Part shown: one piece after another, positions 51,064-59,211 of the stretch
Layout of the letters: each line of letters opens with the position of its first letter
Position numbering within the stretch: position 1 is the first letter of the stretch
NCBI RefSeq assembly: GCF_025165795.1
Contig: NZ_JAJAGO010000011.1
Span: 186,001 to 250,000, forward strand
Direction of reading: 5' to 3'
Origin: Streptomyces gossypii
GTDB taxonomy: Bacteria; Actinomycetota; Actinomycetes; Streptomycetales; Streptomycetaceae
DNA: 64,000 nucleotides
Notes under the pieces: model-generated
Seen by the model: the letters and a program-made list of their open reading frames with translations, nothing else
Databases searched by the model: none
Told to the model about the DNA's origin: nothing
Translations under genes and position numbers: made by a program

Positions 51064-52167
51064 CTACGGCGGCGGGGCCGTGGAGCCCCGGACCACCACG
51101 TGGGTGCCCAGCCGGACCCGTGGCATGGTGCCCTGCGCGGGGTCCCGCCGTTCCATGACGAGCCGGACCGCCGTACGTCCCAGCTCCTCGTAGGGGACGT
51201 GGACCGTGGTCAGGCCGGGGTCCAGTTCGCGGGAGACGGGGATGTCGTCGAATCCGGCCACCGAGACCTGGCCGGGCACGCGCAGACCGGCCTCTCGCAG
51301 CGCTTCCAGCGCACCCAGCGCGACCATGTCGGTCGCGGCGAAGACGGCGGTGAAGTCCACTCCCCGCGCGAGCACTTCGCGCATGCCGCGCAGCCCGCCC
51401 TCGCGGCTGAAGTCGGTGTCGGCGATGAGCGCGGGGTCGGCCTCCAGACTGTAGGAGGCCAGCGCTCTGCGGTATCCGGCGCGGCGCTCCTGGGCAGTGG
51501 TGTTGGCGCTCAACCCGCCCAGAAACAGCACGCGCTGGTGTCCGCGGGAGAGCAGATGTGCCGTGGCTCCGAAGGCCCCGCCCTCGTTGTCGTACTCGAC
51601 GAGGGTCACGGGCAGCTCTTCTCCCGGCGGCAGGTCGGGCGCCGGGCGTCCGCAGAGGACGAGCCGCGAGCCCGCCGCGTCCAGCTGGTGCGCGAACCTG
51701 GTGATGCGCTCGCGGTATTCGGGTGTGCGCTCGGCACCGCCCGCCAGGATCACCGCGGCGGCCCGCTGTTCCCGCATCAGGGCCACGACGTCCTCCTCGC
51801 GGCGCTTGTCCCCGTGGGTGGTGCACACCAGGCACAGCCTGCCGCGCCGGGCGGTCTCGTCCTCGACCCCGGCGGCGATATGCGCGAAGGACGGCCCGGT
51901 GATGTCGTCCAGGACGAAGGCGACCGACTCGAGGCCGGCGCCGGCCAGCGCCCGGGCGTGCGCGTTGGCGACGTAGTCGAGCGTGCGGACCGCGTGCAGC
52001 ACGCGAGCCCTTGTGCTGTAGGTGACGGGGTAGTTGTCGGCCAGCACGCGGGAAACGGTGGCGACGGAGACCCCGGCACGGGCTGCGACGTCGCGGATCG
52101 TCGCGCGGCGGCGCCCGCGTGTGGCCGTGCCACCGGTGCCGCCCGTGCCGCCTTCGTCCTCGGTCAA
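51064..52167 (-). CDS. LacI-family repressor 1 of the sugar locus
   Basis: 367 residues from TTG 52167. HTH: TIRDVAARAGVSVATVSRVL (about 19-38). Ligand-binding domain from ESVAFVLDDITGPSFAHIA; the effector pocket ends with GFDDIPVSRELDPGLTTVHV. The TTG has GGAGGAG just upstream and overlaps the stop of a small ORF in TTGA. An ATG 27 codons upstream lacks a ribosome site. Three palindromic sites lie upstream of the small ORF, so autoregulation is likely. Confidence 0.88.
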   Translation of the reverse strand: MTEDEGGTGGTGGTATRGRRRATIRDVAARAGVSVATVSRVLADNYPVTYSTRARVLHAVRTLDYVANAHARALAGAGLESVAFVLDDITGPSFAHIAAGVEDETARRGRLCLVCTTHGDKRREEDVVALMREQRAAAVILAGGAERTPEYRERITRFAHQLDAAGSRLVLCGRPAPDLPPGEELPVTLVEYDNEGGAFGATAHLLSRGHQRVLFLGGLSANTTAQERRAGYRRALASYSLEADPALIADTDFSREGGLRGMREVLARGVDFTAVFAATDMVALGALEALREAGLRVPGQVSVAGFDDIPVSRELDPGLTTVHVPYEELGRTAVRLVMERRDPAQGTMPRVRLGTHVVVRGSTAPPP

Positions 52168-52430
52168 AGCTCCTCCACCAGTGCGATCGACCGGGGGCGG
52201 ACCGGGAGGCTCGCGCGGAAGACGCGAGGTGAGCCCGACTGCCGCCATGTGGCGGGTACGTTGCCGTCGTCCCTGCCGCGTGTTCCGACGCGCGTACGCG
52301 CACCGGCGGAAGGCCCGGTCAGCGCTGCCGCCACCGTAGTGTCCCCGCCCGTCTCCAGGGCGTGTTCGGCGGTCGCCGGCCCGCCGGGCCGCAACCGGGG
52401 GTAGGCGGAGGGTGGGAGAGGTCGGGGCAT
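52164..52430 (-). CDS. 88-residue ORF coupled to LacI repressor 1
   Basis: ATG 52430 has AGGAGGA 5 nt upstream, the best ribosome site in this region, and its TGA overlaps the repressor TTG. Starts MPRPLPPSAYPRLRPGG and ends VFRASLPVRPRSIALVEEL. The last 25 residues resemble the C-terminal strand of some glycosidases, so it may be a remnant (inference). Otherwise unknown. Confidence 0.45.
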   Translation of the reverse strand: MPRPLPPSAYPRLRPGGPATAEHALETGGDTTVAAALTGPSAGARTRVGTRGRDDGNVPATWRQSGSPRVFRASLPVRPRSIALVEEL

Positions 52431-52456
52431 GGGAGTCCTCCTGAGGTGGTCGTCGG

Positions 52457-52510
52457 GTAACCGGTTACCGCTCGCCCGTGATCGGTTACGTTCCACGAGT
52501 AACCGGTTAC
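52457..52510. promoter_or_regulatory. three phased LacI-type operators
   Basis: GTAACCGGTTAC occurs at 52457-52468 (extended to a perfect 14-mer) and 52499-52510, with a 10/12 match GTGATCGGTTAC at 52478-52489. Centres are exactly 21 bp apart, two helical turns. They lie just upstream of the small ORF and repressor 1; the last overlaps the stop of repressor 2. Confidence 0.75.
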
Positions 52511-53601
52511 GTTCCATGCGTCGTTCGGCACAGCGATCGTTGTCCGAGTCTTTGGTCATGGGCGAGGGGCCGCGGTGGCGCGGTGCTGTGCCGTTCCACC
52601 AACCGGGTGGGAAGCTCGGTCCTGGCGCCCGGCGGCGCTCCGCCGTCGCGCATCCGCAGCAGTTGCCGCAGGGCGGTGGCCGCCATCTCGCGCAGCGGCT
52701 GCCGTACGGTCGTGAGCGCGGGTGTCACCCACTCCGCCTCCGGCAGGTCGTCGAAGCCGACGACGCTCACGTCCTGGGGAATGCGCAGCCCCAACTCGGC
52801 CAGCGCCTGGTAGATGCCGAGCGCCATCGGGTCGGAGCAGGCGAAGACCGCCGTCGGCGGCTGGGGCAGGGCGAACAGTTCGTGAGTGCGTGCGCGGGCC
52901 GTGGCGGTGTCGAAGTCGGCGTAGCGCACGTATTCGGCGCGCGGGCGCAGCCCCGCCGCCGCCATGGCGGCGCGGTAGCCCGCCACCCGCGCGCTGCTGC
53001 ACTGCTTGCGGCGGTAGCCGCCGACGACGGCGATCCTGGTGTGCCCGAGCGAGAGCAGATGCTCGACCGCGCTGCGCGCGCCCCGTTCGTTGGCCGCGCC
53101 GACGGCCGGGACGCCGGGGGGCGGGTCGAGGACGGGGTCGATCATCGCGTAGGGAATCCGGTGCTGCTCCAGCCAGGCGTAGTGGGTGGGGCTCAGCTCG
53201 GCGAGGTTGAACAGCACGCCCGAAGTGCCGCGCAGGGCCAGCCTGTCCAGCCAGTCGCGCTCTGGCCTGCCGCCCCGCGTGCGGGTCAGCCCACCCGAGA
53301 TCATCACCTCCAGGCCCGCCTCGTGCGCCGCCTCCTCCACCCCGCGCAGCACGGCTCCGGACCAGGTGCTGTCCAGACAGTGCACCACCAGGTCGATGAG
53401 GGGCGGCGGGTGCCTCGGGGTGAGGCGCGGGCGGCGTACGTAGCCCAGCGCGTCCAGCGCCTCGGTCACCCGGCGGCGGGTGTCGGGGGCGACGTCCTTG
53501 CGGCCGTTCACCACCTTGGAGGCCGTCGGTATCGACACGGCCGCCGCGCGTGCCACCACGGCCAGCGTCGGGCCCGCCGGCCTGGGCTCGGTGCGCGTCA
53601 T
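52507..53601 (-). CDS. LacI-family repressor 2 of the sugar locus
   Basis: 364 residues from ATG 53601 (AGGAGAG upstream). HTH: LAVVARAAAVSIPTASKVVN (about 13-32), the branch that includes xylose/xylobiose repressors. Ligand domain LIDLVVHCLDSTWSGAVLRG through VGFDDLPEAEWVTPALTTV. The alginate-lyase-family gene is 244 bp upstream on the same strand. Candidate binder of the CGAAANTTTCG sites in this locus. Confidence 0.9.
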   Translation of the reverse strand: MTRTEPRPAGPTLAVVARAAAVSIPTASKVVNGRKDVAPDTRRRVTEALDALGYVRRPRLTPRHPPPLIDLVVHCLDSTWSGAVLRGVEEAAHEAGLEVMISGGLTRTRGGRPERDWLDRLALRGTSGVLFNLAELSPTHYAWLEQHRIPYAMIDPVLDPPPGVPAVGAANERGARSAVEHLLSLGHTRIAVVGGYRRKQCSSARVAGYRAAMAAAGLRPRAEYVRYADFDTATARARTHELFALPQPPTAVFACSDPMALGIYQALAELGLRIPQDVSVVGFDDLPEAEWVTPALTTVRQPLREMAATALRQLLRMRDGGAPPGARTELPTRLVERHSTAPPRPLAHDQRLGQRSLCRTTHGT

Positions 53602-53788
53602 TTCCGCTCTCCTCTCTCCCCTCTCCGTGCCCGGAGTCAGCGTGCGCGGAAAGCGAATCGTTTGACGAACGTCCGTCACGCTACGGCCGCCGCGGAGTTC
53701 GTTGAAGCCCTTGAAACGTGCGAGAAAATCCTCCTGACCGGCATGTCGAACCGCTCGAAATCCCGGACGGCCATCGGCGGGCAAAGCA

Positions 53789-53815
53789 GGGCGGGACGGT
53801 TGATTCCTCCCGCCC
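53789..53815 (-). terminator. hairpin after alginate-lyase-family gene
   Basis: GGGCGGGA (53789-53796) pairs with TCCCGCCC (53808-53815), 31 bp after the stop at 53846. Confidence 0.6.
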
Positions 53816-53845
53816 CCTCGCTCAGCCTGATCCAAACGGCAGCCC

Positions 53846-55087
53846 CTAAGCCTCCACTACGTAGGTGAGGGTGCCGAAGCCCAGCTCGTCGAAGCCGCCG
53901 CTGTTGGGGCCGTAGTCACCGCCGCCGCCCTCGGGGCTCTGCTTGCGCGCCATCAGCGACATGTACGGCGTCTCGTGACCCATGCGGTAGTGGTAGTGGT
54001 GGTACACCCGCTCCCAGACGGGGCGCACTTGGCCGCGGCCCGAGCCCGAGACGGCGGTGTGCTCCCGGTAGTCGCAGTTGACGCCCGTACCCCAGGCGTA
54101 CTTGGTGAAGGGCACACTCTCGCCGTGGTTGTACTTGGCGACGTACTCGCACGCCTTCATGAAGCGGTTGTCGTCGGTGCCGTACAGGTCCAGGCCCTGG
54201 TTGCGGCCCATCTCGCAGATGGTGCCCATCAGGCCGATTCCCATCAGGGTGTGGCCCTGGTCCCTGCCCATCTCCTGCCACTGGGCGAGGCCGCCGTCGT
54301 GGAGGAAGGGGATTGCGTGCGGGAGGGAGCCGTTGCCCTCGCCGTTGTGGAAGTAGTCCACCGCCCGGTCGAACTTGGCCTGGTCGTCGTTGAGGATTCC
54401 GATGGCCATGATGCCCGCGATGTTGCACAGGTCCCAGTTCGCCCAGTAGTTGGTGATGCAGGCGCCGTTGTGGCGGTTGAGGAAGTCGTCGCTGAGCGGA
54501 TAGAAGACATCCGCCATCATCTTCTGGAAGCGGCCCAGGTCGAAGCCGTCGTAACCGCGCATGATCTCGGCGGCGTTGGCGAACTGGTAGCCGTAGATCC
54601 CGGCGGCAAGGAAACGGTCCGCGTTCCCGGTGACCTCGCGCAGTGTGCCCGACCAGGCGTTGAGGATGTCGCGTGCCTTGTTTCCGTGGGCGGTGTCGCC
54701 GGTGACCTTCCAGCGCAGCGCGTTCTGGTACGCGGCGTGGATGTCGTTGTAGAGCTGGGGGTAGTTCTGGCCTTCGCCGCCGCGGACGATCTTCTCCGTC
54801 GGGCGGGGCGACCAGTCGGGGTGGGAGTGGGAGTTGGCGATCAGGCGCTCCCATCCCTGGATCCAGGGGGAGGTTCCGGCCTTGACCTTCTCCGCCATCC
54901 GGGAGAAGTCCTCGGCGTTGTGCAGCATGCCCGGGTGGGCGAGGGCGGCGGCCCTCGCCTTGTGCTCCGTGCCACCCGTGGAGGCCGCGCGGGCGATCAC
55001 GGGGACGGCCAGCGCACCGGCACCGAGCGCCCCGGCCGTGAGGAGGCGACGGCGGCTGAGGTGTCTGCGATGTCTGCTGGGGCTCAT
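53846..55087 (-). CDS. Tat-exported alginate-lyase-family polysaccharide lyase
   Basis: 413 residues. Tat signal SRRRLLTAGALGAGALAVPV. The mature enzyme has the (alpha/alpha) toroid alginate-lyase fold: HPGMLHNAEDFSRMAEKVKA at its start, NYWANWDLCNIAGIMAIG and GRDQGHTLMGIGLMGTICE with catalytic-region Asn, His and Tyr. Substrate may be another uronic-acid glycan. ATG 55087. Divergent from the ABC operon across operators. Confidence 0.85.
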   Translation of the reverse strand: MSPSRHRRHLSRRRLLTAGALGAGALAVPVIARAASTGGTEHKARAAALAHPGMLHNAEDFSRMAEKVKAGTSPWIQGWERLIANSHSHPDWSPRPTEKIVRGGEGQNYPQLYNDIHAAYQNALRWKVTGDTAHGNKARDILNAWSGTLREVTGNADRFLAAGIYGYQFANAAEIMRGYDGFDLGRFQKMMADVFYPLSDDFLNRHNGACITNYWANWDLCNIAGIMAIGILNDDQAKFDRAVDYFHNGEGNGSLPHAIPFLHDGGLAQWQEMGRDQGHTLMGIGLMGTICEMGRNQGLDLYGTDDNRFMKACEYVAKYNHGESVPFTKYAWGTGVNCDYREHTAVSGSGRGQVRPVWERVYHHYHYRMGHETPYMSLMARKQSPEGGGGDYGPNSGGFDELGFGTLTYVVEA

Positions 55088-55177
55088 GGGGGTGCCCTCT
55101 TTCCGCTGGGTGGGGGGATGAGAGGAGCCCGACAGTAGCGGCGGCCCACGCGCCCGCACGAACCTCACCGGCACATA

Positions 55178-55249
55178 CGAAAGTTTCGGCGTTACGGCGA
55201 GCGCTCACGGCGGGCCGTGCACGGGCGGCCGGACAGGCCGAAATTTTCG
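55178..55249. promoter_or_regulatory. two CGAAANTTTCG operators
   Basis: CGAAAGTTTCG at 55178-55188 and CGAAATTTTCG at 55239-55249, centres 61 bp apart, in the divergent region between the lyase and the ABC operon. CGAA-N-TTCG is the site reported for the xylobiose repressor BxlR of a streptomycete. A related GGTAACCGTT lies at 55311. Confidence 0.65.
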
Positions 55250-55352
55250 GTTCTCGGTTTTGAGGTTCCGAACGGGGCGCGCCGCTGTGAACCTGACGTC
55301 GCCTTCCCTTGGTAACCGTTTTCTTCTGCCTCTCCCCTGAAGGGACCGTCGT

Positions 55353-55944
55353 ATGGCTGACCACACACCGAACCGCCGCAGGGTGCTGCAGGTCGCCGCG
55401 GCAGGTGCTGTGGCCGGCTGGGCCGCGGGCTCCGCCGGTGGTGCCTCCGCGTTCGCCGCCCCGCCTCCGCCCCCGCCCGGTCCTCGGCCGCCGGGGGGCC
55501 GAGGACCGGGCGGGCGTCCCTGGACAGCGTCGTCTTCGGCGTCCCCGACTTGGAGGAGGCGTACGGGTTCACCGGCGTCCTCAAGCCGGTCGACAACTTC
55601 ACCCGGCAGTACTACGGAGACGTCAAGAGTCTTGGCAACGGCGGCCACCAGTCCGACTGGGGCGGCTACTACGGCGCGCTCGGCGAGCGCTCTACATCGT
55701 CGAGGACCTCGTCGCCGACGACGCGGTCGACGGCCGCGCGAGTGACGACGCCGAGTGGCGCGAACTGGGCGGCACCGCCTACCGGCTCTCCGCCCGCCAC
55801 GGCGCGGAGTTCGGCTCCACGCGCTACCGGGTCGTCTCCCACCACGCCGACGGCACCGAGACCACTTCCCTCTCCTCCCCCGACCCGTCCTCCCCCGACC
55901 CGTCCTCCCCCTCTCCCAACTCCCCCTCCTCTCTGGCTGAGTGA
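55353..55944 (+). pseudogene. decayed Tat-exported protein
   Basis: ATG 55353 encodes a Tat signal (PNRRRVLQVAAAGAVAGWAA). Protein-like sequence then jumps between frames: EEAYGFTGVLKPVDNF and QSDWGGYYGALGE in one, YIVEDLVADDAVDG and FGSTRYRVVSHHADG in another. At least two frameshifts plus large deletions are needed. The pieces recall a secreted glycosidase-like family of streptomycetes (from memory). A Ser/Pro repeat ends it. Confidence 0.7.
55472..55514 (+). terminator. 18-bp perfect hairpin inside the decayed gene
   Basis: 55472-55489 pairs perfectly with 55497-55514 around a 7-nt loop, immediately after the Tat signal coding region. It would act as a terminator or attenuator for transcripts reading toward the ABC operon. 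Confidence 0.6.
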
Positions 55945-55956
55945 ACGGAACCCGAC

Positions 55957-57285
55957 ATGAGCAACAGAAGAAGCCGGATACCCGCGACGCGGTTCATGGC
56001 CGCCGGTACGGCCTGCGTCCTCTCCTTCACCCTCGCCGCCTGCGGCGGCTCGGACTCCGGGGACGGCGAGTCCTCGGGCCCGGTCACCCTGGAGATGTGG
56101 AGCGGCGCCGAGGGCGCCGACCAGGCGGTGAAGGCGTTCAACGCCGCACACGACGACATCACGCTCAAGTACGTCAAGGTGCCCCAGGAAAAGATGTCCA
56201 ACCAGCTCAACAACGCGCACAAGGCGGGCGACGAGTCCAAGGCCCCCTGCCTGGTCCAGACGGACAACCGCGAGGGCAGCATGCTGATGGCCAACGGGGT
56301 GCTCCAGGACATCGCCGACCATGTGAAGGCGAGCGAGGACAAGTTCTCCGAGGGTGCGATCGACGCACTGACCATCGGTGACAAGACCTACGGCGTCCCT
56401 GACGCGCGTCAGCCGTACTTCACGATCTTCAACAAGCCCGTCTTCGACAAGGCGGGCCTGGAGTACCCCAAGACGTGGGAAGAGCTGATCGACGCCGGAA
56501 AGAAGCTCAAGAAGGACGGCGTCAAGATCTTCAACCTCGCGGGCGAAGACCCCTCCACCTGGATGAACATGGCCTGGCAGGCGGGAGCCCGCTGGTATGA
56601 GGTCGAGGGCGACGCCTGGAAGATCAACTTCACTGACAAGCACTCCCGCTGGGCCGCGAACGTCATGCAGCAGCTTCTCGACGAGAAGGTCGTCTCGAAG
56701 ATCAGCTACGCCGACTACGCGGCGATGATCCAGGAGTACGACGCGGGCAAGATCGCCTCCCGGCAGGTCTCCACCTGGCAGCTCTCGTCCTTCGAGCAGC
56801 AGATCAAGAAGACCCTCGGCGACTGGGAGCCGGCCCCCAACTTCGCCGCACCGGGCGAGTCCTCGCCCGCCTCGGCGGGCGACACGTACGGGCTGATGGT
56901 CCCCGAGCTGTGCCGGCACTCCAAGGAGGCCACGGAGGCGGCCGTCTGGCTGGCCACCAACGACAAGCCCGTGGACACCATGGGCAGCCCGAAGACCTCC
57001 GGCTGGTACCCCGCGGTCAAGGACCCTGCGCCGCACCTGGGCCAGGTCGTGCCCGAGAAGCTGATGGGCAAGCACGCCGACAAGGCGGTGCCGGTGATCA
57101 CGAAGGCGGCGAAGTTCGCCGACGGCTGGCAGTACGGCCCCAACTCCAAGGCCATGTACGAGGAGCTGGCCGACCAGTGGGGCAAGGCGATGGCCGGTGA
57201 CATCAAGGTCGCCGCCATCCTCCCGCACATGCAGAAGTGGGTCGTCAACGACCTCAAGCAGCGCAAGATCAACGTCGTCGAGTGA
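55957..57285 (+). CDS. sugar ABC transporter solute-binding lipoprotein
   Basis: 442 residues, family 1 binding fold. Lipobox LAAC with Cys near residue 28. VTLEMWSGAEGADQAVKAFN at the start, then YGVPDARQPYFTIFNKPVFD and the ligand-site region STWMNMAWQAGARWYEV. ATG 55957. First gene of a binding-protein, permease, permease, GH43 operon. Cargo is likely an oligosaccharide released by the lyase or GH43 enzymes. Confidence 0.93.
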   Translation: MSNRRSRIPATRFMAAGTACVLSFTLAACGGSDSGDGESSGPVTLEMWSGAEGADQAVKAFNAAHDDITLKYVKVPQEKMSNQLNNAHKAGDESKAPCLVQTDNREGSMLMANGVLQDIADHVKASEDKFSEGAIDALTIGDKTYGVPDARQPYFTIFNKPVFDKAGLEYPKTWEELIDAGKKLKKDGVKIFNLAGEDPSTWMNMAWQAGARWYEVEGDAWKINFTDKHSRWAANVMQQLLDEKVVSKISYADYAAMIQEYDAGKIASRQVSTWQLSSFEQQIKKTLGDWEPAPNFAAPGESSPASAGDTYGLMVPELCRHSKEATEAAVWLATNDKPVDTMGSPKTSGWYPAVKDPAPHLGQVVPEKLMGKHADKAVPVITKAAKFADGWQYGPNSKAMYEELADQWGKAMAGDIKVAAILPHMQKWVVNDLKQRKINVVE

Positions 57286-57290
57286 GTTCC

Positions 57291-58283
57291 ATGTCCACCA
57301 CCACGGCAGACAAGACCGCCGCGGGAGCCGAAGGGCCCGGGAGCCGCACACCCGGGCCCCGCCGCTCCGGCCTCAGCTCCCCCTCGCGCGGGGCCCGGCG
57401 CCGACGACGGCACGCCTTCCGGGGCGCGGGCTTCGCCGTCCCGTTCTTCCTGGGCTTTCTGTTCACCTTCGTCGCTCCGCTTGCCTACGCGCTCTACCAG
57501 AGCTTCTTCAACATCGAGAGCTCGGGGCTCGGAATCGGCACCCAGAAGGAGGTGTTCGTCGGCTTCGACAACTTCACTCGCGGTCTGCAGGACAGCGACT
57601 TCTGGTCCGGAACCATCCGGGTGCTGCTCTTCGCCTGTGTCCAGATCCCCATCATGCTGGGCCTCGCACTGACCATGGCCCTGCTGCTGGACGGCGCCGC
57701 CCGCCGCACCGCGAACCGCTACCGCCTTGCCTTCCTGGTGCCGTACATGATCCCCGGCATCGTCGCGGCCCTGATGTGGCTCTATATCTACAGCCCACGG
57801 CTGGGGCCGCTCACCGACGGGCTCGGCGCGGTCGGCATCGAGGCGGACTTCTACTCGTCCGCGCTGATCTGGATCTCCATGGGCAACCTGCTCACCTGGA
57901 TCCACATGGGCTTCAACATGCTCATCATCTACGGCGCGCTCCAGGCAGTCCCGCGTGAACTCTTCGACGCCGCACGCGTGGACGGGGCCTCCGAGCTGCG
58001 GATCGCACTCTCCGTCAAAGTGCCCTACGTACGCGGTGCGTTGGTGCTGACCGGAATGCTCTCCATCATCGCCACGCTCCAACTCTTCAACGAGCCGCTG
58101 CTGTTCCGCACCACGGCGCCGGAGACCGTCAACAAGAGCTGGACGCCGACCCTGGCCATCTACAACCAGGCGTTCGACAGCAACAACTACCACTATGCCG
58201 CCGCGCTCTCGGTCATTCTCGCGCTGGTCGCGGGCGGAGCCTCGTTCCTCTTCTACAAGCTCACGAACAGGGCGCAGCCATGA
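57291..58283 (+). CDS. sugar ABC permease 1
   Basis: 330 residues, six core helices, MalF-like. The first 45 residues are basic and cytoplasmic. The EAA loop with ATPase contact is ELFDAARVDGASELRIALSV. ATG 57291 is 5 bp after the previous stop; the stop overlaps permease 2 by 4 bp. Confidence 0.93.
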   Translation: MSTTTADKTAAGAEGPGSRTPGPRRSGLSSPSRGARRRRRHAFRGAGFAVPFFLGFLFTFVAPLAYALYQSFFNIESSGLGIGTQKEVFVGFDNFTRGLQDSDFWSGTIRVLLFACVQIPIMLGLALTMALLLDGAARRTANRYRLAFLVPYMIPGIVAALMWLYIYSPRLGPLTDGLGAVGIEADFYSSALIWISMGNLLTWIHMGFNMLIIYGALQAVPRELFDAARVDGASELRIALSVKVPYVRGALVLTGMLSIIATLQLFNEPLLFRTTAPETVNKSWTPTLAIYNQAFDSNNYHYAAALSVILALVAGGASFLFYKLTNRAQP

Positions 58284-59194
58284 CCCTCACCAAAAGCGGC
58301 CGCACCGGCCGCCGCCGTCCGGGACCGGAGGGCGAGGCCATGCCCGTCGGCATCACCCAGTCGCGGCGCTCCCGGATCCTGGTCCTCATCGGCCTCGTCC
58401 TGTTCGCCCTCTACTCCGTGGCACCCGTGTGGTGGCTGATCGTCTCGGCCACCAAGGACCAGCAGGGCCTGCTCTACTCCAACGGGCTCTGGTTCGAGGA
58501 CTTCCACTTCTTCGACAACGTCCAGACCGTCATCGAGTACAACGACGGGATCTTCCTGCGCTGGACGTTCAACTCCGTGCTGTACGCGGGAGCCGGCGCG
58601 TTCCTGTGCACACTGGTGTCCGTCGCCGCGGGCTACGCGCTCTCCCGGTACTCCTTCCCCGGCAGAAACCTGGGCCTGGGCGTCGTCATCGGCTCCTTCC
58701 TGCTCCCGCAGGCCCTGCTGACCATGCCGCTCTATCTGCTGTTTTCCAAGATCGGTCTGACGGACACCGCGTGGGGCGTGCTGATCCCCTTCGTCATCAA
58801 CCCGTTCATGGTCTACCTCGCCAAGGTCTACGCCGACGGAGCGATCCCCGCCGAACTGCTGGAAGCGGCCCGGATGGACGGAGCCAGCGAGATACGCATC
58901 TTCTTCCAGGTCGTGCTGCGGCTCATGACGACCGGTTCGGCGACGATCTTCCTGCTCTCCTTCGTCGGCAACTGGAACAACTTCTTCCTCCCGCTGACCA
59001 TGCTGCGGGGTGAGGACAAGTGGCCGCTGAGCATCGGCCTGTACTTCTGGAACGCGCAGCGCACCGACTCCGAGATCGACCTGACCACGCTGGTGCTGAC
59101 CGGGGCGCTGCTCTCCGTCATCCCGCTCGCCCTGATCATGCTGGCAATGCAGCGGTACTGGAAGTCGGGCGTCACTCTCGGCAGTCTCAAGTAA
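58280..59194 (+). CDS. sugar ABC permease 2
   Basis: 304 residues, MalG-like. EAA loop ELLEAARMDGASEIRIFFQV. ATGA overlap with permease 1. No ATPase gene follows; streptomycete sugar importers commonly share a distant ATPase such as MsiK. Confidence 0.93.
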   Translation: MTLTKSGRTGRRRPGPEGEAMPVGITQSRRSRILVLIGLVLFALYSVAPVWWLIVSATKDQQGLLYSNGLWFEDFHFFDNVQTVIEYNDGIFLRWTFNSVLYAGAGAFLCTLVSVAAGYALSRYSFPGRNLGLGVVIGSFLLPQALLTMPLYLLFSKIGLTDTAWGVLIPFVINPFMVYLAKVYADGAIPAELLEAARMDGASEIRIFFQVVLRLMTTGSATIFLLSFVGNWNNFFLPLTMLRGEDKWPLSIGLYFWNAQRTDSEIDLTTLVLTGALLSVIPLALIMLAMQRYWKSGVTLGSLK

Positions 59195-59211
59195 CCTCGC
59201 AGGAGAACGAC

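Noticed and set aside
53640..53680. CGTT/AACG dyad upstream of LacI repressor 2
   Set aside because: Arms are only 4 bp and the site does not match either operator type in the locus.
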